Assembly (NCBI GenBank): GCA_964636985.1
Contig: CAZWSX010000006.1
Coordinates: 186,001 to 250,000, forward strand
Length of the DNA: 64,000 nucleotides
Source of the DNA: CAZWSX01 sp964636985
Lineage (GTDB): Bacteria > Planctomycetota > Planctomycetia > Pirellulales > Pirellulaceae
Reading direction: 5' to 3'
Below the pieces are notes generated by a model. It had not been told where the DNA came from. It saw only the letters and a program-made list of their open reading frames with translations, and searched no databases. The position numbers and the translations under genes are program-made. Positions 18,158 through 26,898 of this stretch are shown here, piece by piece. Within the stretch, counting starts at the first letter, position 1, and each line of letters begins with the position of its first letter.

Positions 18158-18703
18158 ATGGCCAAACAACAAGAGAATGGACCCTTGGAAATCGCGCTGG
18201 TCGGAGAGCTTTCCGACAAAGAGGCCGATTTGACCGATAAACTGCTCGACGTTCCGCCCGGCGGCGAATGTCACCTGTACTTCGATTCGCCTGGCGGAAG
18301 TGCCTACGTCGCCTTGGCCTTAACTTCGCTGATCGTTCTGCGCGGCCTCAAGGCGACGGCGATTGTCACAGGCGAAGTCTCATCGGCGGCCCTGTGGCCG
18401 TTTGCGGCCTGCAAGCGCCGTCTGGTCACTCAACTAAGCGTCGGGCTGTTTCATCCCATGAAATGGCAAAGCGAAGAGAACGTGGGGATCGCCGAAGCGG
18501 CCGAATGGGCCCGCCATTTCAAGGAGCTGGAAGGCTCGATGGACGAGATGCTTGCGTCGATGCTTGGGATGCCGATCGACCGCCTCAAAAAGTGGCTCTA
18601 CCCCGGCAAGTACGTCGGCGGCCCGATGATGGCCGAGGCCGGCATCGCCGAGCTAGTCCCGCTCGCAATGCTGAGCGACTTCGCCCCCAAGAAACGAAAG
18701 TGA
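18158..18703 (+). CDS. ClpP-like serine protease (SDH-fold)
   Basis: The 181-residue product is a stand-alone member of the ClpP/crotonase-like serine protease family. Oxyanion-loop FDSPGGSAYVA lies at residues 42-52, the nucleophile candidate Ser76 in TGEVSSAA aligns with GQAASMG of ClpP, and His99 in LFHPM aligns with MIHQP of ClpP. Sequence is otherwise divergent and no Clp ATPase is encoded nearby. It starts with a cytosolic-looking MAKQQENG and lacks a signal peptide. A protease role is supported by the catalytic residues but the partner and substrate are unknown; a Clp-related non-proteolytic subunit is the alternative. Confidence 0.75.
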   Translation: MAKQQENGPLEIALVGELSDKEADLTDKLLDVPPGGECHLYFDSPGGSAYVALALTSLIVLRGLKATAIVTGEVSSAALWPFAACKRRLVTQLSVGLFHPMKWQSEENVGIAEAAEWARHFKELEGSMDEMLASMLGMPIDRLKKWLYPGKYVGGPMMAEAGIAELVPLAMLSDFAPKKRK

Positions 18704-18709
18704 TTTCAC

Positions 18710-18770
18710 ACGAAGACACTAAGCCACGAAGAAGAACAATAGAAAGTGGCACAGACAATCCTGTCTGTGC
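18710..18770 (+). repeat. Intergenic repeat region with gcacagaca / tgtctgtgc palindrome
   Basis: Just after the ClpP-like gene, 18710-18736 reads cacacgaagacactaagcca, a phrase resembling the cacgaagacac dispersed repeat seen in many planctomycete and verrucomicrobial genomes (recalled, not searched). It is followed at 18749-18770 by perfect 9-bp arms gcacagaca / tgtctgtgc around the loop atcc. The palindrome could act as a terminator, but no T-run follows. Confidence 0.5.
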
Positions 18771-18828
18771 GCGGTGCAGCCTCTTTCATCGGCTGATTCT
18801 TGATCAGCAAGTCGATCAAACGGAGTTC

Positions 18829-20253
18829 CTATTCCTCGTCCTCTTCATCATCATCTCCGTCGTCGTCCTTCTCCTCATCCTCCCGATCATCCTGATCGCG
18901 TTTCATCGCTTCCTTGCGGCGGGCCTGGATTTGTTCTTGCAGCGCCGCCTCGCGACCCACCAATGCTGCTTTGAGCCTGGCATTCTGCGCTCGCAGCTCG
19001 TCGATTTCCGCGCGGAGTCGTTTCACGGTGGCCGGGTCGGTGGCGAATTCGCGTTCGATTGCTTCGGCAACTGCGTTTGCTTCTTTTCTAAGGCCAGCAG
19101 CCATGAGCAGCCGTTGCGCCATCCTCGCTTTGCCCATCGCATCGTCAGGAATGTGCGCGACTGCTGCCGCTCGATCACCCGGCGTCGGGCCCATCATTCC
19201 TGGCTGACGCATGCCCGGCCCGGGTCGGGCTGGCGGCTCGTCCCGTTGGCCCCGCTGTAGCATGAGACGGTCACGATCGTTCGCGAGCCGCTCGGCGATC
19301 TCCCGTGCCTCTGACTCGATCCGTTCGGCACGGCGGAGCATGTCGAAGGCCCGCTCGGGGTTGTTTTCCGCGACACCGGCTGCCTTTTCGCGAATCGCGC
19401 CGGCGATATCGCGCAAGCGTTCGGTTCGCTGCGCGGGATTGTCGAGGCGCTGGGCCTCTTGAACTTGGGCGCCTATCGATCGGGCAAAGGCGTCCAGCTC
19501 GCGTTCCGATTCCCGTTCCATGGCACGGCTATTGGCGGCCCTTAGCTTCCGCAAGTTTTCTTCGAACGCCGCCTTGGCCGCTTCCAACTGTCGCTTTTGA
19601 GCGGCATTTTCATCCGATTCGGCTGCTTGTCCCTCACGCTCACCCTCGATAGCAACTCTGTTACCGAGGCGGCCGCGCTTGTTTGGCGCTTGAACAACCA
19701 ACACGGGAACTCGCTCCCCGTCCGCGCCGAGGACCTGCACCAACTCGTCCTGTTCGGCTTCAGCTTCTTTCGTGAACTCTTCGCGTTCTTCGTCGCTCAC
19801 TTGGACTTCGCGTAGCTTCGCGAAGATTTCGTTCACCGTCGCGCGTTGCAAATCCTGATTTTGGACCAACTTTCCATCGATTGGGCAGTTCTCACCGTCG
19901 CATGCCATTTGCTTAACGGCCTCGAGCGCTTGTGGCAACTTCGCAGCGCCCGCTTTCGAGGCGTTGTGACTGCGGAGGACGCTGCGTACGGCCGACAGCA
20001 GGTCGCGGCATTGCGCCGCAACTTCGCGAGCCTCCGCTTCGCGCCCCTCGTCGACGATTTGCCCCAACTGGGCACTCAGCCGCTCGAGTCGCTCCAGCAC
20101 AGCCGCCGCATCGACATCGCTCTCGGCGTTCTCCGTCGCGGCGGCAACGGCGTTCGGTTCAGACTTCTTTTCGGCGGGCGTTTCCTCGGCAGAGGCTCCA
20201 GCGATGGCGACGCCAAAGGCCAACGCCCAGGCTGCAACAATACGGCTGTTCAT
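18829..20253 (-). CDS. Secreted coiled-coil protein with acidic tail
   Basis: A 474-residue protein with a signal peptide (IVAAWALAFGVAIAGASA). Most of the mature chain is Ala/Glu/Arg-rich with heptad-like runs (KRQLEAAKAAFEENLRKLRA, MERESERELDAFARSIGAQV) and ends with about 20 acidic residues (DDREDEEKDDDGDDDEEDEE). One Cys pair, ACDGENCPI, lies near residue 115. Function unknown; a structural or cation-binding role would be speculation. The ATG at 20253 (with GGAG 9 nt upstream) opens the signal peptide, in preference to 20307. Confidence 0.75.
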   Translation of the reverse strand: MNSRIVAAWALAFGVAIAGASAEETPAEKKSEPNAVAAATENAESDVDAAAVLERLERLSAQLGQIVDEGREAEAREVAAQCRDLLSAVRSVLRSHNASKAGAAKLPQALEAVKQMACDGENCPIDGKLVQNQDLQRATVNEIFAKLREVQVSDEEREEFTKEAEAEQDELVQVLGADGERVPVLVVQAPNKRGRLGNRVAIEGEREGQAAESDENAAQKRQLEAAKAAFEENLRKLRAANSRAMERESERELDAFARSIGAQVQEAQRLDNPAQRTERLRDIAGAIREKAAGVAENNPERAFDMLRRAERIESEAREIAERLANDRDRLMLQRGQRDEPPARPGPGMRQPGMMGPTPGDRAAAVAHIPDDAMGKARMAQRLLMAAGLRKEANAVAEAIEREFATDPATVKRLRAEIDELRAQNARLKAALVGREAALQEQIQARRKEAMKRDQDDREDEEKDDDGDDDEEDEE

Positions 20254-20404
20254 TGCGATCGCTCCGAAAGAAGAGAGAGGCCTGGCGTCGCGATGATTGG
20301 ACACCAAGATGCGAGGCTATAGCCACAATACCTATCGCCCTGCGGGATTACCAGCAGAGAGGCCGGATTGCCAATAGAGAAGCGAATCCGTAACGCCGAT
20401 CGCA

Positions 20405-21613
20405 CTATTTATCGCGGCGTAAATCGATATTCGCCGGCGCTGTCGCTTGTGCGTAGGCTCTCCGCCACGCATCTCGATCGAAGCCGTGATTCTCACCGGT
20501 AGTCTGAATCAAGGCGTCGCGCACGCCGTCGTTTTCGATCTGCCGCGTCACCTTCTTGGCGCCCCCTCCGGTGGAAAAGCCACCTCCCCCCGAGGGATCG
20601 CTTGTGAAATTGGCGCCCGTGCCGCCACCACTTCCCTGTTGAATAATGAACGAGTGCTTCGTGACCAGTGAGCCGATCAAGGCGGGAATCGCATCAACAG
20701 ATCGCATCCGCGCCAGCGCTCGGCCAGCGCGATTGATCCGCGCGTTGTCGTCCCCCTTGAGTGCCCCGATGAACTGTCGGACGGCTACCTTCGAGTTTTT
20801 TCGTTCCAGGATGTCGAGGCACTTTTCGCGAATGTCGCCATCACCGTCGTCGAGCGCGAGCGTGGCCAGCGTCGCGTCGCACCCCGGCATTTGACCCATG
20901 GTCTCGATAAACAAAATTCGCCAGTGCTGCGCTTCCTCGGTGTCACTGGCGTACTCCGACAACACCGGAATGGCGGCGGGGTCCCGGATTTGGCGAATGG
21001 CTTCAACCGATTCGGCCTCTCGCTTCTTCCCTTCCGACTTCCGCCAGACTCGTAGCTTGTTTCGCCATTGGGCTGTCGCGTCGACCGCCGCCTCGTGTCG
21101 CTGCATGATCGCGATATCGTGTTCGGTTCGATAAGAACCCTTGTACTTACGATAGCCCATGCTCTTGAAGTACTCGTCCTGTTTCATCCAGCGCCCGTCG
21201 TATCGCTGGTAACCCAGGCCGATCCGTGCGCCTTCGTGATTGGGGTCGATCATCAGGATCTGTTCCAAATGATGCTGACGCCGTCCGATCAGATTGTTGT
21301 CGTGGCACCACTGCGCGATTTCCCACTGGGCGTCGACGGTGTTGGCGACCTTAGGGGCGCGTGCTTCGTATTCTTGAAGAGAGTCCGACTTGGGAATCGC
21401 TTTGGAGACAACTTCCTTGGCCAACTTGAGAGTCCCGGCACCGGTCTTTACGACGTAGGGCTCGGTTGGCTTTCGTTCGTGATTGAGGAGTTCCCCTTCA
21501 ATCCGTCCTCCACTTTTGAGGACGAAAGTTTCGGCGTGCGCGCCGCGAAGAAAGAACGCAACGAACACTCCCCATGCGGCGGCGCGACCCAGCAACAGAA
21601 TGTGGTGATTCAC
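20405..21613 (-). CDS. Secreted HEAT-like repeat protein
   Basis: A 402-residue protein beginning with GTG at 21613, with GGGAG 8 nt upstream and a signal peptide (LLLGRAAAWGVFVAFFLRGAHA). The first part (FVLKSGGRIEGELLNHE) is a short beta-rich domain common to planctomycete secreted proteins. The middle and C-terminal parts contain helical HEAT-like units such as AIRQIRDPAAIPVLSEYA, LATLALDDGDGDIREKCLDI and RQFIGALKGDDNARINRAGR. A Gly/Ser-rich insert (GSGGGTGANFTSDPSGGGGF) interrupts it near residue 340. Likely a protein-interaction scaffold in the periplasm; partner unknown. Confidence 0.78.
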   Translation of the reverse strand: MNHHILLLGRAAAWGVFVAFFLRGAHAETFVLKSGGRIEGELLNHERKPTEPYVVKTGAGTLKLAKEVVSKAIPKSDSLQEYEARAPKVANTVDAQWEIAQWCHDNNLIGRRQHHLEQILMIDPNHEGARIGLGYQRYDGRWMKQDEYFKSMGYRKYKGSYRTEHDIAIMQRHEAAVDATAQWRNKLRVWRKSEGKKREAESVEAIRQIRDPAAIPVLSEYASDTEEAQHWRILFIETMGQMPGCDATLATLALDDGDGDIREKCLDILERKNSKVAVRQFIGALKGDDNARINRAGRALARMRSVDAIPALIGSLVTKHSFIIQQGSGGGTGANFTSDPSGGGGFSTGGGAKKVTRQIENDGVRDALIQTTGENHGFDRDAWRRAYAQATAPANIDLRRDK

Positions 21614-21815
21614 CGTTTCGACTCCCGCCTGACGCGCTACAGCCCCGGACTTGTAACGCGCAGCCTTAGCCTGCGGCCGCTAGCCATCCTTCGAGTATAT
21701 TACGACGCATCCTTCACGAAAATCTCCGTTTTGCCGCCAATTCTTCTTTTGGTGCCATGCGGAAACGAATGTAACGCCGCAAATCCCACACTTTGGGCGA
21801 TTCCAGGACGATCCG

Positions 21816-22820
21816 ATGCCCGCTAATTTGACCCCGCAATACCACAAGGCCGAGGAAGAATACCGCCGTGCCCAGTCGCCCGAAGAGGAGCTTCGCTGCC
21901 TGGAGGTGATGCTGCGAGAGATCCCCAAGCACAAAGGGACCGACAAGCTCCAGGCCGAACTCAAGCACAAGATCAGCCGCGCCAAGGCCGACGTCGAACA
22001 GGCAAAAAAGTCGGGCGGCAAAGCCAAGGCGGGCGGCGGCATCAAGATTCCGCGTCAAGGAGCGGGGCGAGCGGTCCTGATCGGCGGGCCCAACTCCGGC
22101 AAAAGCCAGTTGCTTTCGAAGATCACCCGCGCGACGCCCGAAGTTGCCCCTTACCCGTTCACTACGCGCGAGCCACAGCCGGGGATGATGCCCTGGGAAG
22201 ACGTGATGGTCCAAGTCATCGATACGCCGCCATTGACCAGCGACATGATCGACCCGAATGTGATCCAGCTGGTGCGAGGCGCCGACTTGGCGGTGGTCGT
22301 CGTCGATCTGGGAAGCGACGACGGTGTCGAGGGACTCTCGCAATGCCTGGCCGCTTTTCAAACGGGCAAAACGCGGTTGGCAAAAGAGTCGTACGTCGAC
22401 GAAGACGATATCGGCGTCACCTACACGAGGACGATCGTGGCGCTCAACAAAATCGACGATCCGCAAGCGGAAGAACGGCTCGCCTTGCTGCGGGAGTTTG
22501 TCTCGTTCGACTTTCCTGAATACCGAATTTCAGCCGAGCAAGGCGAAGGCCTCGACGAACTGAAGAAAGCGATCTTCGAAGCGCTCGATGTGGTCCGCGT
22601 CTACTCCAAGCTGCCGCACAAAAAAGAGGCCGACTACGAAAAGCCGTTCACACTCAAGCGAGGCGGGACTGTCCTGAATGTCGCGGAACTCGTTCACAAA
22701 GATCTGGCGGTGACATTCAAGCACGCACGGATTTGGGGGACGGGCATCATCGATGGTTCGACCGTGAAAGGCGACTACGTCGTTCACGACAAGGATGTGT
22801 TGGAAATCCACGGCGGCTGA
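21816..22820 (+). CDS. DRG/Obg-family GTPase with TGS domain
   Basis: A 334-residue cytoplasmic GTPase. Residues 1-75 are a helical, charged region; G1 is GGPNSGKSQ at 90-98, G3 is VIDTPP near 140, and G4 is NKID near 210. The C-terminal ~75 residues (KPFTLKRGGTVLNVAELVHK to VHDKDVLEI) form a TGS domain. The architecture resembles archaeal/eukaryotic DRG proteins more than bacterial Obg, which lacks TGS at the C-terminus. Such GTPases bind ribosomes; the precise role is unknown. It lies divergent from the HEAT-like gene. Confidence 0.87.
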   Translation: MPANLTPQYHKAEEEYRRAQSPEEELRCLEVMLREIPKHKGTDKLQAELKHKISRAKADVEQAKKSGGKAKAGGGIKIPRQGAGRAVLIGGPNSGKSQLLSKITRATPEVAPYPFTTREPQPGMMPWEDVMVQVIDTPPLTSDMIDPNVIQLVRGADLAVVVVDLGSDDGVEGLSQCLAAFQTGKTRLAKESYVDEDDIGVTYTRTIVALNKIDDPQAEERLALLREFVSFDFPEYRISAEQGEGLDELKKAIFEALDVVRVYSKLPHKKEADYEKPFTLKRGGTVLNVAELVHKDLAVTFKHARIWGTGIIDGSTVKGDYVVHDKDVLEIHGG

Positions 22821-22827
22821 CGCGACG

Positions 22828-23757
22828 TCACATCAATAGTTTTGCAATGAATGGCAACGCCAGTCGCATTACCACGTCGCAAATTGTATGCGAAGCCATG
22901 GCTGATTCGATGCCGTATTTCCAGTAGAGCCAACCGCACGGAAGCGCGATGAGACTATTGAAACCAACAAGGTACGCCATGTTTTCAGGATTGGCGCTGC
23001 CACCAAGGACTAGATGGTTGAAGACGTACATGGCAGCTAGAGGAAGGCTTGCCAAAATGTTCGCGAACCAGAAGTAAGCGGTGCTGGGACGCTCGCTACG
23101 CGTAATCGCGACACCGACCCAGACGATAAATGCCATGAATCCGTAGCGACACCACGTTTCTTCGGTGATGCCGGTCCCCAACGACGAGAGTATCCTAATC
23201 CAGGCGGGAGTTGCTTCGATCGTCTTGATCGCGTCTTGGCTCATGCCGGAGCTCGTCACTTCAGCGGGGAGCATCCTATCCGCCAAAAAGGCGATAGTGC
23301 CTACCGCGATGCCGACGACGGAAGCAGCAATCCAACCGGAACGCATTTGGTTGAGAACGGAAAAGTCGCCTTTCGCAATGCCACGAAATACTGGCGCTTC
23401 GAGTCCCACGCGTGAGCCTAGCCATACGCCAATCGGGATGGTGATCGCCCCCATAAAGCCACAAGAGACCAACTGCGTCGCCAACCAGAAGACCCATGGC
23501 ATCGGCATCGACTGTGGCGTCGCGCTCACGAAAACGATGACAAATGGGACCGTCGCCAGCGCGCCGATCACGTTCAGCGCCATCATCAACGTGGCCGTCG
23601 CCAAGTCGTTGGCCGTGTTCGTTTGGTGCGCGCTTGTGGGTGCCGGCGTCAAATCGAATTGTGGCGACATATAGGGATTTACGTCACGCACGGGAAGCGG
23701 CCGATTCGGGTGCGGTCTGCTTTCCGTCGAGTCGCGATTGGTAAAATCCTTGCTCAT
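22828..23757 (-). CDS. CPBP (Abi) family intramembrane protease-like protein with NPYMSP N-terminus
   Basis: A 309-residue polytopic protein with about seven hydrophobic stretches. The CPBP family hallmark is present: EETWCRYG matches the EExxxR motif near residue 207, VFNHLVLG fits motif 2, and ASHTICDVV fits the third conserved His/Asp motif. CPBP proteins include prenyl-protein proteases and bacteriocin-immunity proteins. The N-terminal 45 residues are polar and contain VNPYMSPQFDLTP, the NPYxSP motif also seen at 7782-8138. A strong Shine-Dalgarno (GGGGAAGGGG) precedes the ATG. It converges with the GTPase gene over 7 bp. Confidence 0.78.
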   Translation of the reverse strand: MSKDFTNRDSTESRPHPNRPLPVRDVNPYMSPQFDLTPAPTSAHQTNTANDLATATLMMALNVIGALATVPFVIVFVSATPQSMPMPWVFWLATQLVSCGFMGAITIPIGVWLGSRVGLEAPVFRGIAKGDFSVLNQMRSGWIAASVVGIAVGTIAFLADRMLPAEVTSSGMSQDAIKTIEATPAWIRILSSLGTGITEETWCRYGFMAFIVWVGVAITRSERPSTAYFWFANILASLPLAAMYVFNHLVLGGSANPENMAYLVGFNSLIALPCGWLYWKYGIESAMASHTICDVVMRLALPFIAKLLM

Positions 23758-23874
23758 CCCCTTCCCCCATCTAGTACATTGCCAAATACGAATCCCAAAT
23801 AGAAATCGGTGGCCGCGAGGTCCTTCACACCAAACCGAACCGATTGTTCAATCCATTTCATCATACAGCCGCTC

Positions 23875-25614
23875 ATGACCAATTCCGAAATCGCCGACGT
23901 TTTTGAGCAAATGGGCGACCTGCTCGATTTCGACGGGGCCAATCCGTTCCGCGTCCGCGCCTACCGCAACGCCGCGCGGACGCTTCGCGATTATCCCCAG
24001 TCGCTGTCGGATATCGCCGACGACTCGACCGAAAAGCTGCAAGAGATCGAGGGGATCGGCAAGGACCTGGCCCTCAAGGTCGCCGAGATGTGCCACACCG
24101 GAAAACTCCAGCAACTCGAAGACTTGAAGGCGAAGGTCCCCTCCGGCGCGCTCGACATGCTGCGCGTTCCGGGGCTGGGACCCAAGAAGGCCGCGGCCCT
24201 CTTCAAGGAACTAGGGATCGCTTCGCTGGAAGCACTGCGCGTTGCCTGCGAAACACAGCAAGTCCGCAAACTCAAAGGGTTCGCGGCGAAAACGGAAGAG
24301 ACGATTCTCGCCGGGATCGAACTCGCGGCCTCCGCGAACTTGCGCTTTTACTGGGCCGACGCCGACGTGGTGGTGAACCTGCTAAAGGAGCACTTGAAAG
24401 ACGTCCCAGGCGTGGAGCGGATCGAGTTCGCCGGCAGTTATCGGCGCGGACGAGAGACGATTGGCGATCTCGATATCCTGGCGATTGCCCCCAGCCCTCT
24501 CGAAGCGATGAATCGCTTGGAGGCCTTTCCACAACGAGCACAAACGATTGCTCGCGGCGATACCAAGATGTCGATCCGCCTGGCGACCGGCATGCAAGTC
24601 GACATGCGGGTGGTCGAAGCCAAATCGTTCGGCGCAGCGCTGCAGTACTTTACGGGATCGAAGGAACACAACGTTGTCATTCGCGGCATCGCGAAGGACC
24701 GCGGCCTCAAAATCAACGAGTGGGGCGTCTTTCGCATCGGACCCGATCAGAAAGAAACGTACATCGCCGGGGCTACTGAAGAAGACGTTTACGCCACGCT
24801 CGATATGCCTTGCTTCCCGCCCGAGTTACGCGAGAACCGGCTGGAATTCGAACTTCAGAAAAAAGGCAAGCTCCCCAAGCTGTTAGAAACCGTCGACCTG
24901 CTCGGCGATCTACACGCCCATACCAAGGCCACCGATGGTTCGGCCACGATCCAGGAAATGATCGCAGCCGCACGGGCTCGCGGGCTGAAATACCTGGCGA
25001 TCACCGACCACTCGCAGCGAGTCTCGATGGCCAATGGCCTCGATCCCAAGCGAGCCCTGGCGCAGTGGAAAGAGATCGACAAGATTCGCAAAACCATCGA
25101 CGATGATTTCGTCGTGCTCAAGGGAATCGAGTGCGACATCCTGGAAAAGGGCGGGATGGATTTGCCCGACGACGTGCTCGCACAGGCCGATTGGGTGCTG
25201 GCCAGCGTCCACTACGGCCAGCGGCAAGATCGCAAGCAGATCACCGAGCGCATTTTGGGAGCGGTAGAAAATCCCCACGTCGATTGCATCGCCCATCCAA
25301 CAGGACGGCTCGTCAATCGCCGCGAGGCATACGAAGTCGATCTTGAGGCCGTGATGAAGGCCGTTAAGAAACACGGCAAGTGCATGGAACTGAACGCTAA
25401 CCCCGCGAGGCTCGACCTGAATGACGTGCACTGTGCCATGGCTAAAGCGATGGGCATCCCGATCGTGATCAACACCGACGCCCACTCGCCTGGCGATTTA
25501 GGCTTGATGCGCTACGGCGTATTGCAAGGCCGCCGTGGCGGCCTCACCAAAGCGGACGTCGCCAACAGCAAGCCGGCGAAAGAGTTTTTAAAGCTGATCG
25601 CGGCCAAATCGTAG
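23875..25614 (+). CDS. polX: DNA polymerase/3'-5' exonuclease PolX
   Basis: A 579-residue protein with the bacterial PolX layout. Residues 1-145 hold the 8-kDa and helix-hairpin-helix regions (GVPGLGPKKAAALF, LKGFAAKTEETILAGI). The nucleotidyltransferase domain follows: GSYRRGRETIGDLDIL with Asp198 and Asp200, and Asp243 in QVDMRVV as the third metal ligand. A C-terminal PHP domain starts at DLHAHTKATDG (345-355) and runs to the end. PolX fills gaps in base-excision repair, with the PHP domain giving 3'-5' exonuclease activity. The ATG at 23875 is the start of MTNSEIADVFEQMGDLL; an open frame to 23809 adds only poorly supported residues. It converges with trpC. Confidence 0.93.
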   Translation: MTNSEIADVFEQMGDLLDFDGANPFRVRAYRNAARTLRDYPQSLSDIADDSTEKLQEIEGIGKDLALKVAEMCHTGKLQQLEDLKAKVPSGALDMLRVPGLGPKKAAALFKELGIASLEALRVACETQQVRKLKGFAAKTEETILAGIELAASANLRFYWADADVVVNLLKEHLKDVPGVERIEFAGSYRRGRETIGDLDILAIAPSPLEAMNRLEAFPQRAQTIARGDTKMSIRLATGMQVDMRVVEAKSFGAALQYFTGSKEHNVVIRGIAKDRGLKINEWGVFRIGPDQKETYIAGATEEDVYATLDMPCFPPELRENRLEFELQKKGKLPKLLETVDLLGDLHAHTKATDGSATIQEMIAAARARGLKYLAITDHSQRVSMANGLDPKRALAQWKEIDKIRKTIDDDFVVLKGIECDILEKGGMDLPDDVLAQADWVLASVHYGQRQDRKQITERILGAVENPHVDCIAHPTGRLVNRREAYEVDLEAVMKAVKKHGKCMELNANPARLDLNDVHCAMAKAMGIPIVINTDAHSPGDLGLMRYGVLQGRRGGLTKADVANSKPAKEFLKLIAAKS

Positions 25615-25620
25615 GTCGGC

Positions 25621-26406
25621 TCAAACTCGCCCCAGCAGCGCATCGACGGCTGCGCCGATGTTGGGCTTGCGCATCAGATGTTCGCCTACCAGGATCGCGT
25701 CGACGCCTGCCGCCTCGAGCAGTAGCGCATCGGCGCGGCTATCGATACCGCTTTCCCCAACAAGCACGCAGTCCGCAGGAATCGCCTTCTTCATGCGGAT
25801 GGTGTGCTGCAAATCGACTTCGAACGTTCGCAGGTCCCGATTGTTGACACCGATCAGCTTGGCTCCCGCTTCGAGAACACGCGGCAAGTTTTCGGGATCA
25901 TACAACTCGACCAGCGGGCAAAGCCCCAAGTCGATCGCCGCGTTGTGCAGCTTGCGCAAATTGCAATCGTCGAGGCACTCGGCGATGAGCAGCACGCCAT
26001 CGGCCCCGGCGGCGCGAGCTTCGTAGAGCTGATACACGTCGAGAATAAAGTCCTTGCGCAATAGCGGCACATCGACAGCCGCGCGAATCTGACGCAAGTA
26101 ATCGAGGCTTCCCTGGAAATAGTGCTCGTCCGTCAAGACGCTGATGCATGCAGCGCCGTGCGCAGCATACGTCTTGGCGATTTCCACGGGATTGAAGTCG
26201 GCCCGGATGATTCCCTTGGAGGGACTGGCCTTCTTTACTTCGGCGATCAGCCGGATCGGCCCGTCCTTAGCGAGCGGCGCGAAGAAGTCGCGTGGCTGGG
26301 GAGCCGATTCAGCGCGGCCGCGCATTTCGGCTTCGGGAACACGTTCTTTGGCCGCGGCAATTTCTTGCCGCTTGGTAGCGACAATCCGATCGAGAATGGT
26401 AGTCAC
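25621..26406 (-). CDS. trpC: Indole-3-glycerol-phosphate synthase
   Basis: A 261-residue TIM-barrel enzyme converting carboxyphenylaminodeoxyribulose phosphate to indole-3-glycerol phosphate in tryptophan synthesis. Key motifs are LIAEVKKASPSKGII (catalytic Lys), VPLLRKDFILDVYQLYEARA, LIGVNNRDLRTF and VGESGID. It starts with GTG at 26406. It is downstream of an Rrf2 regulator gene on the same strand with 63 bp between them; no other trp gene lies nearby. Confidence 0.95.
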   Translation of the reverse strand: MTTILDRIVATKRQEIAAAKERVPEAEMRGRAESAPQPRDFFAPLAKDGPIRLIAEVKKASPSKGIIRADFNPVEIAKTYAAHGAACISVLTDEHYFQGSLDYLRQIRAAVDVPLLRKDFILDVYQLYEARAAGADGVLLIAECLDDCNLRKLHNAAIDLGLCPLVELYDPENLPRVLEAGAKLIGVNNRDLRTFEVDLQHTIRMKKAIPADCVLVGESGIDSRADALLLEAAGVDAILVGEHLMRKPNIGAAVDALLGRV

Positions 26407-26469
26407 AAAACCGATGCCGTATGCGGGAAAAAGAGGGGCGACCTGGTCGCACGGGAATTCCTCAAAAGA

Positions 26470-26898
26470 CTAAATGTAGTACATCCGTTCCGATTGCGTT
26501 CGCTGCCGCGACGTGAGTTCGCGGAGCGAGCACTTGGCCATCTCCTGGCACATCGCTTCGACCGCCTCCGACCAGACTTCCGCGACCACGCGAGCGCCGG
26601 CACTGTCGCGTTCACCATGCCCCCCATGGACCTGCGGAGTTCCATCGACGGCCGAAACGACATCCAGTAGCGTGATCGATTCCGGCGGCTTGGCTAACTG
26701 ATATCCGCCCGAGGAGCCGCGGGTGCTTTGCACCAAACCTGCCGACTTAAGCTGCAGCAGGATCTGCACCAGGAATCGGGTCGGAATGCCGTGCCCGTCG
26801 GCAATGTCGCGCACGGGGACTGGGTCGCCCGAATCAAAGCGGGCAGCCAGGTCCAGCGCGGCAAGGCAAGCGTACTCGGTTCGCGCCGAAAGGTTCAC
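26470..26898 (-). CDS. Rrf2 family transcriptional regulator
   Basis: A 142-residue protein with an N-terminal winged helix (MNLSARTEYACLAALDLAAR, VPVRDIADGHGIPTRFLVQI, STRGSSGGYQLAKPPESITL). The three-cysteine Fe-S cluster set of IscR/NsrR is absent; the remaining C-terminal Cys residues (MCQEMAKCSL) are spaced differently, making it closer to CymR-like regulators of cysteine metabolism. The start codon GTG at 26898 overlaps the TGA stop of cysH in the sequence GTGA, so translation is coupled. Its likely targets are sulfur assimilation genes (inference from context). The open frame upstream, to 27564, lies inside cysH and is not used. Confidence 0.88.
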   Translation of the reverse strand: MNLSARTEYACLAALDLAARFDSGDPVPVRDIADGHGIPTRFLVQILLQLKSAGLVQSTRGSSGGYQLAKPPESITLLDVVSAVDGTPQVHGGHGERDSAGARVVAEVWSEAVEAMCQEMAKCSLRELTSRQRTQSERMYYI

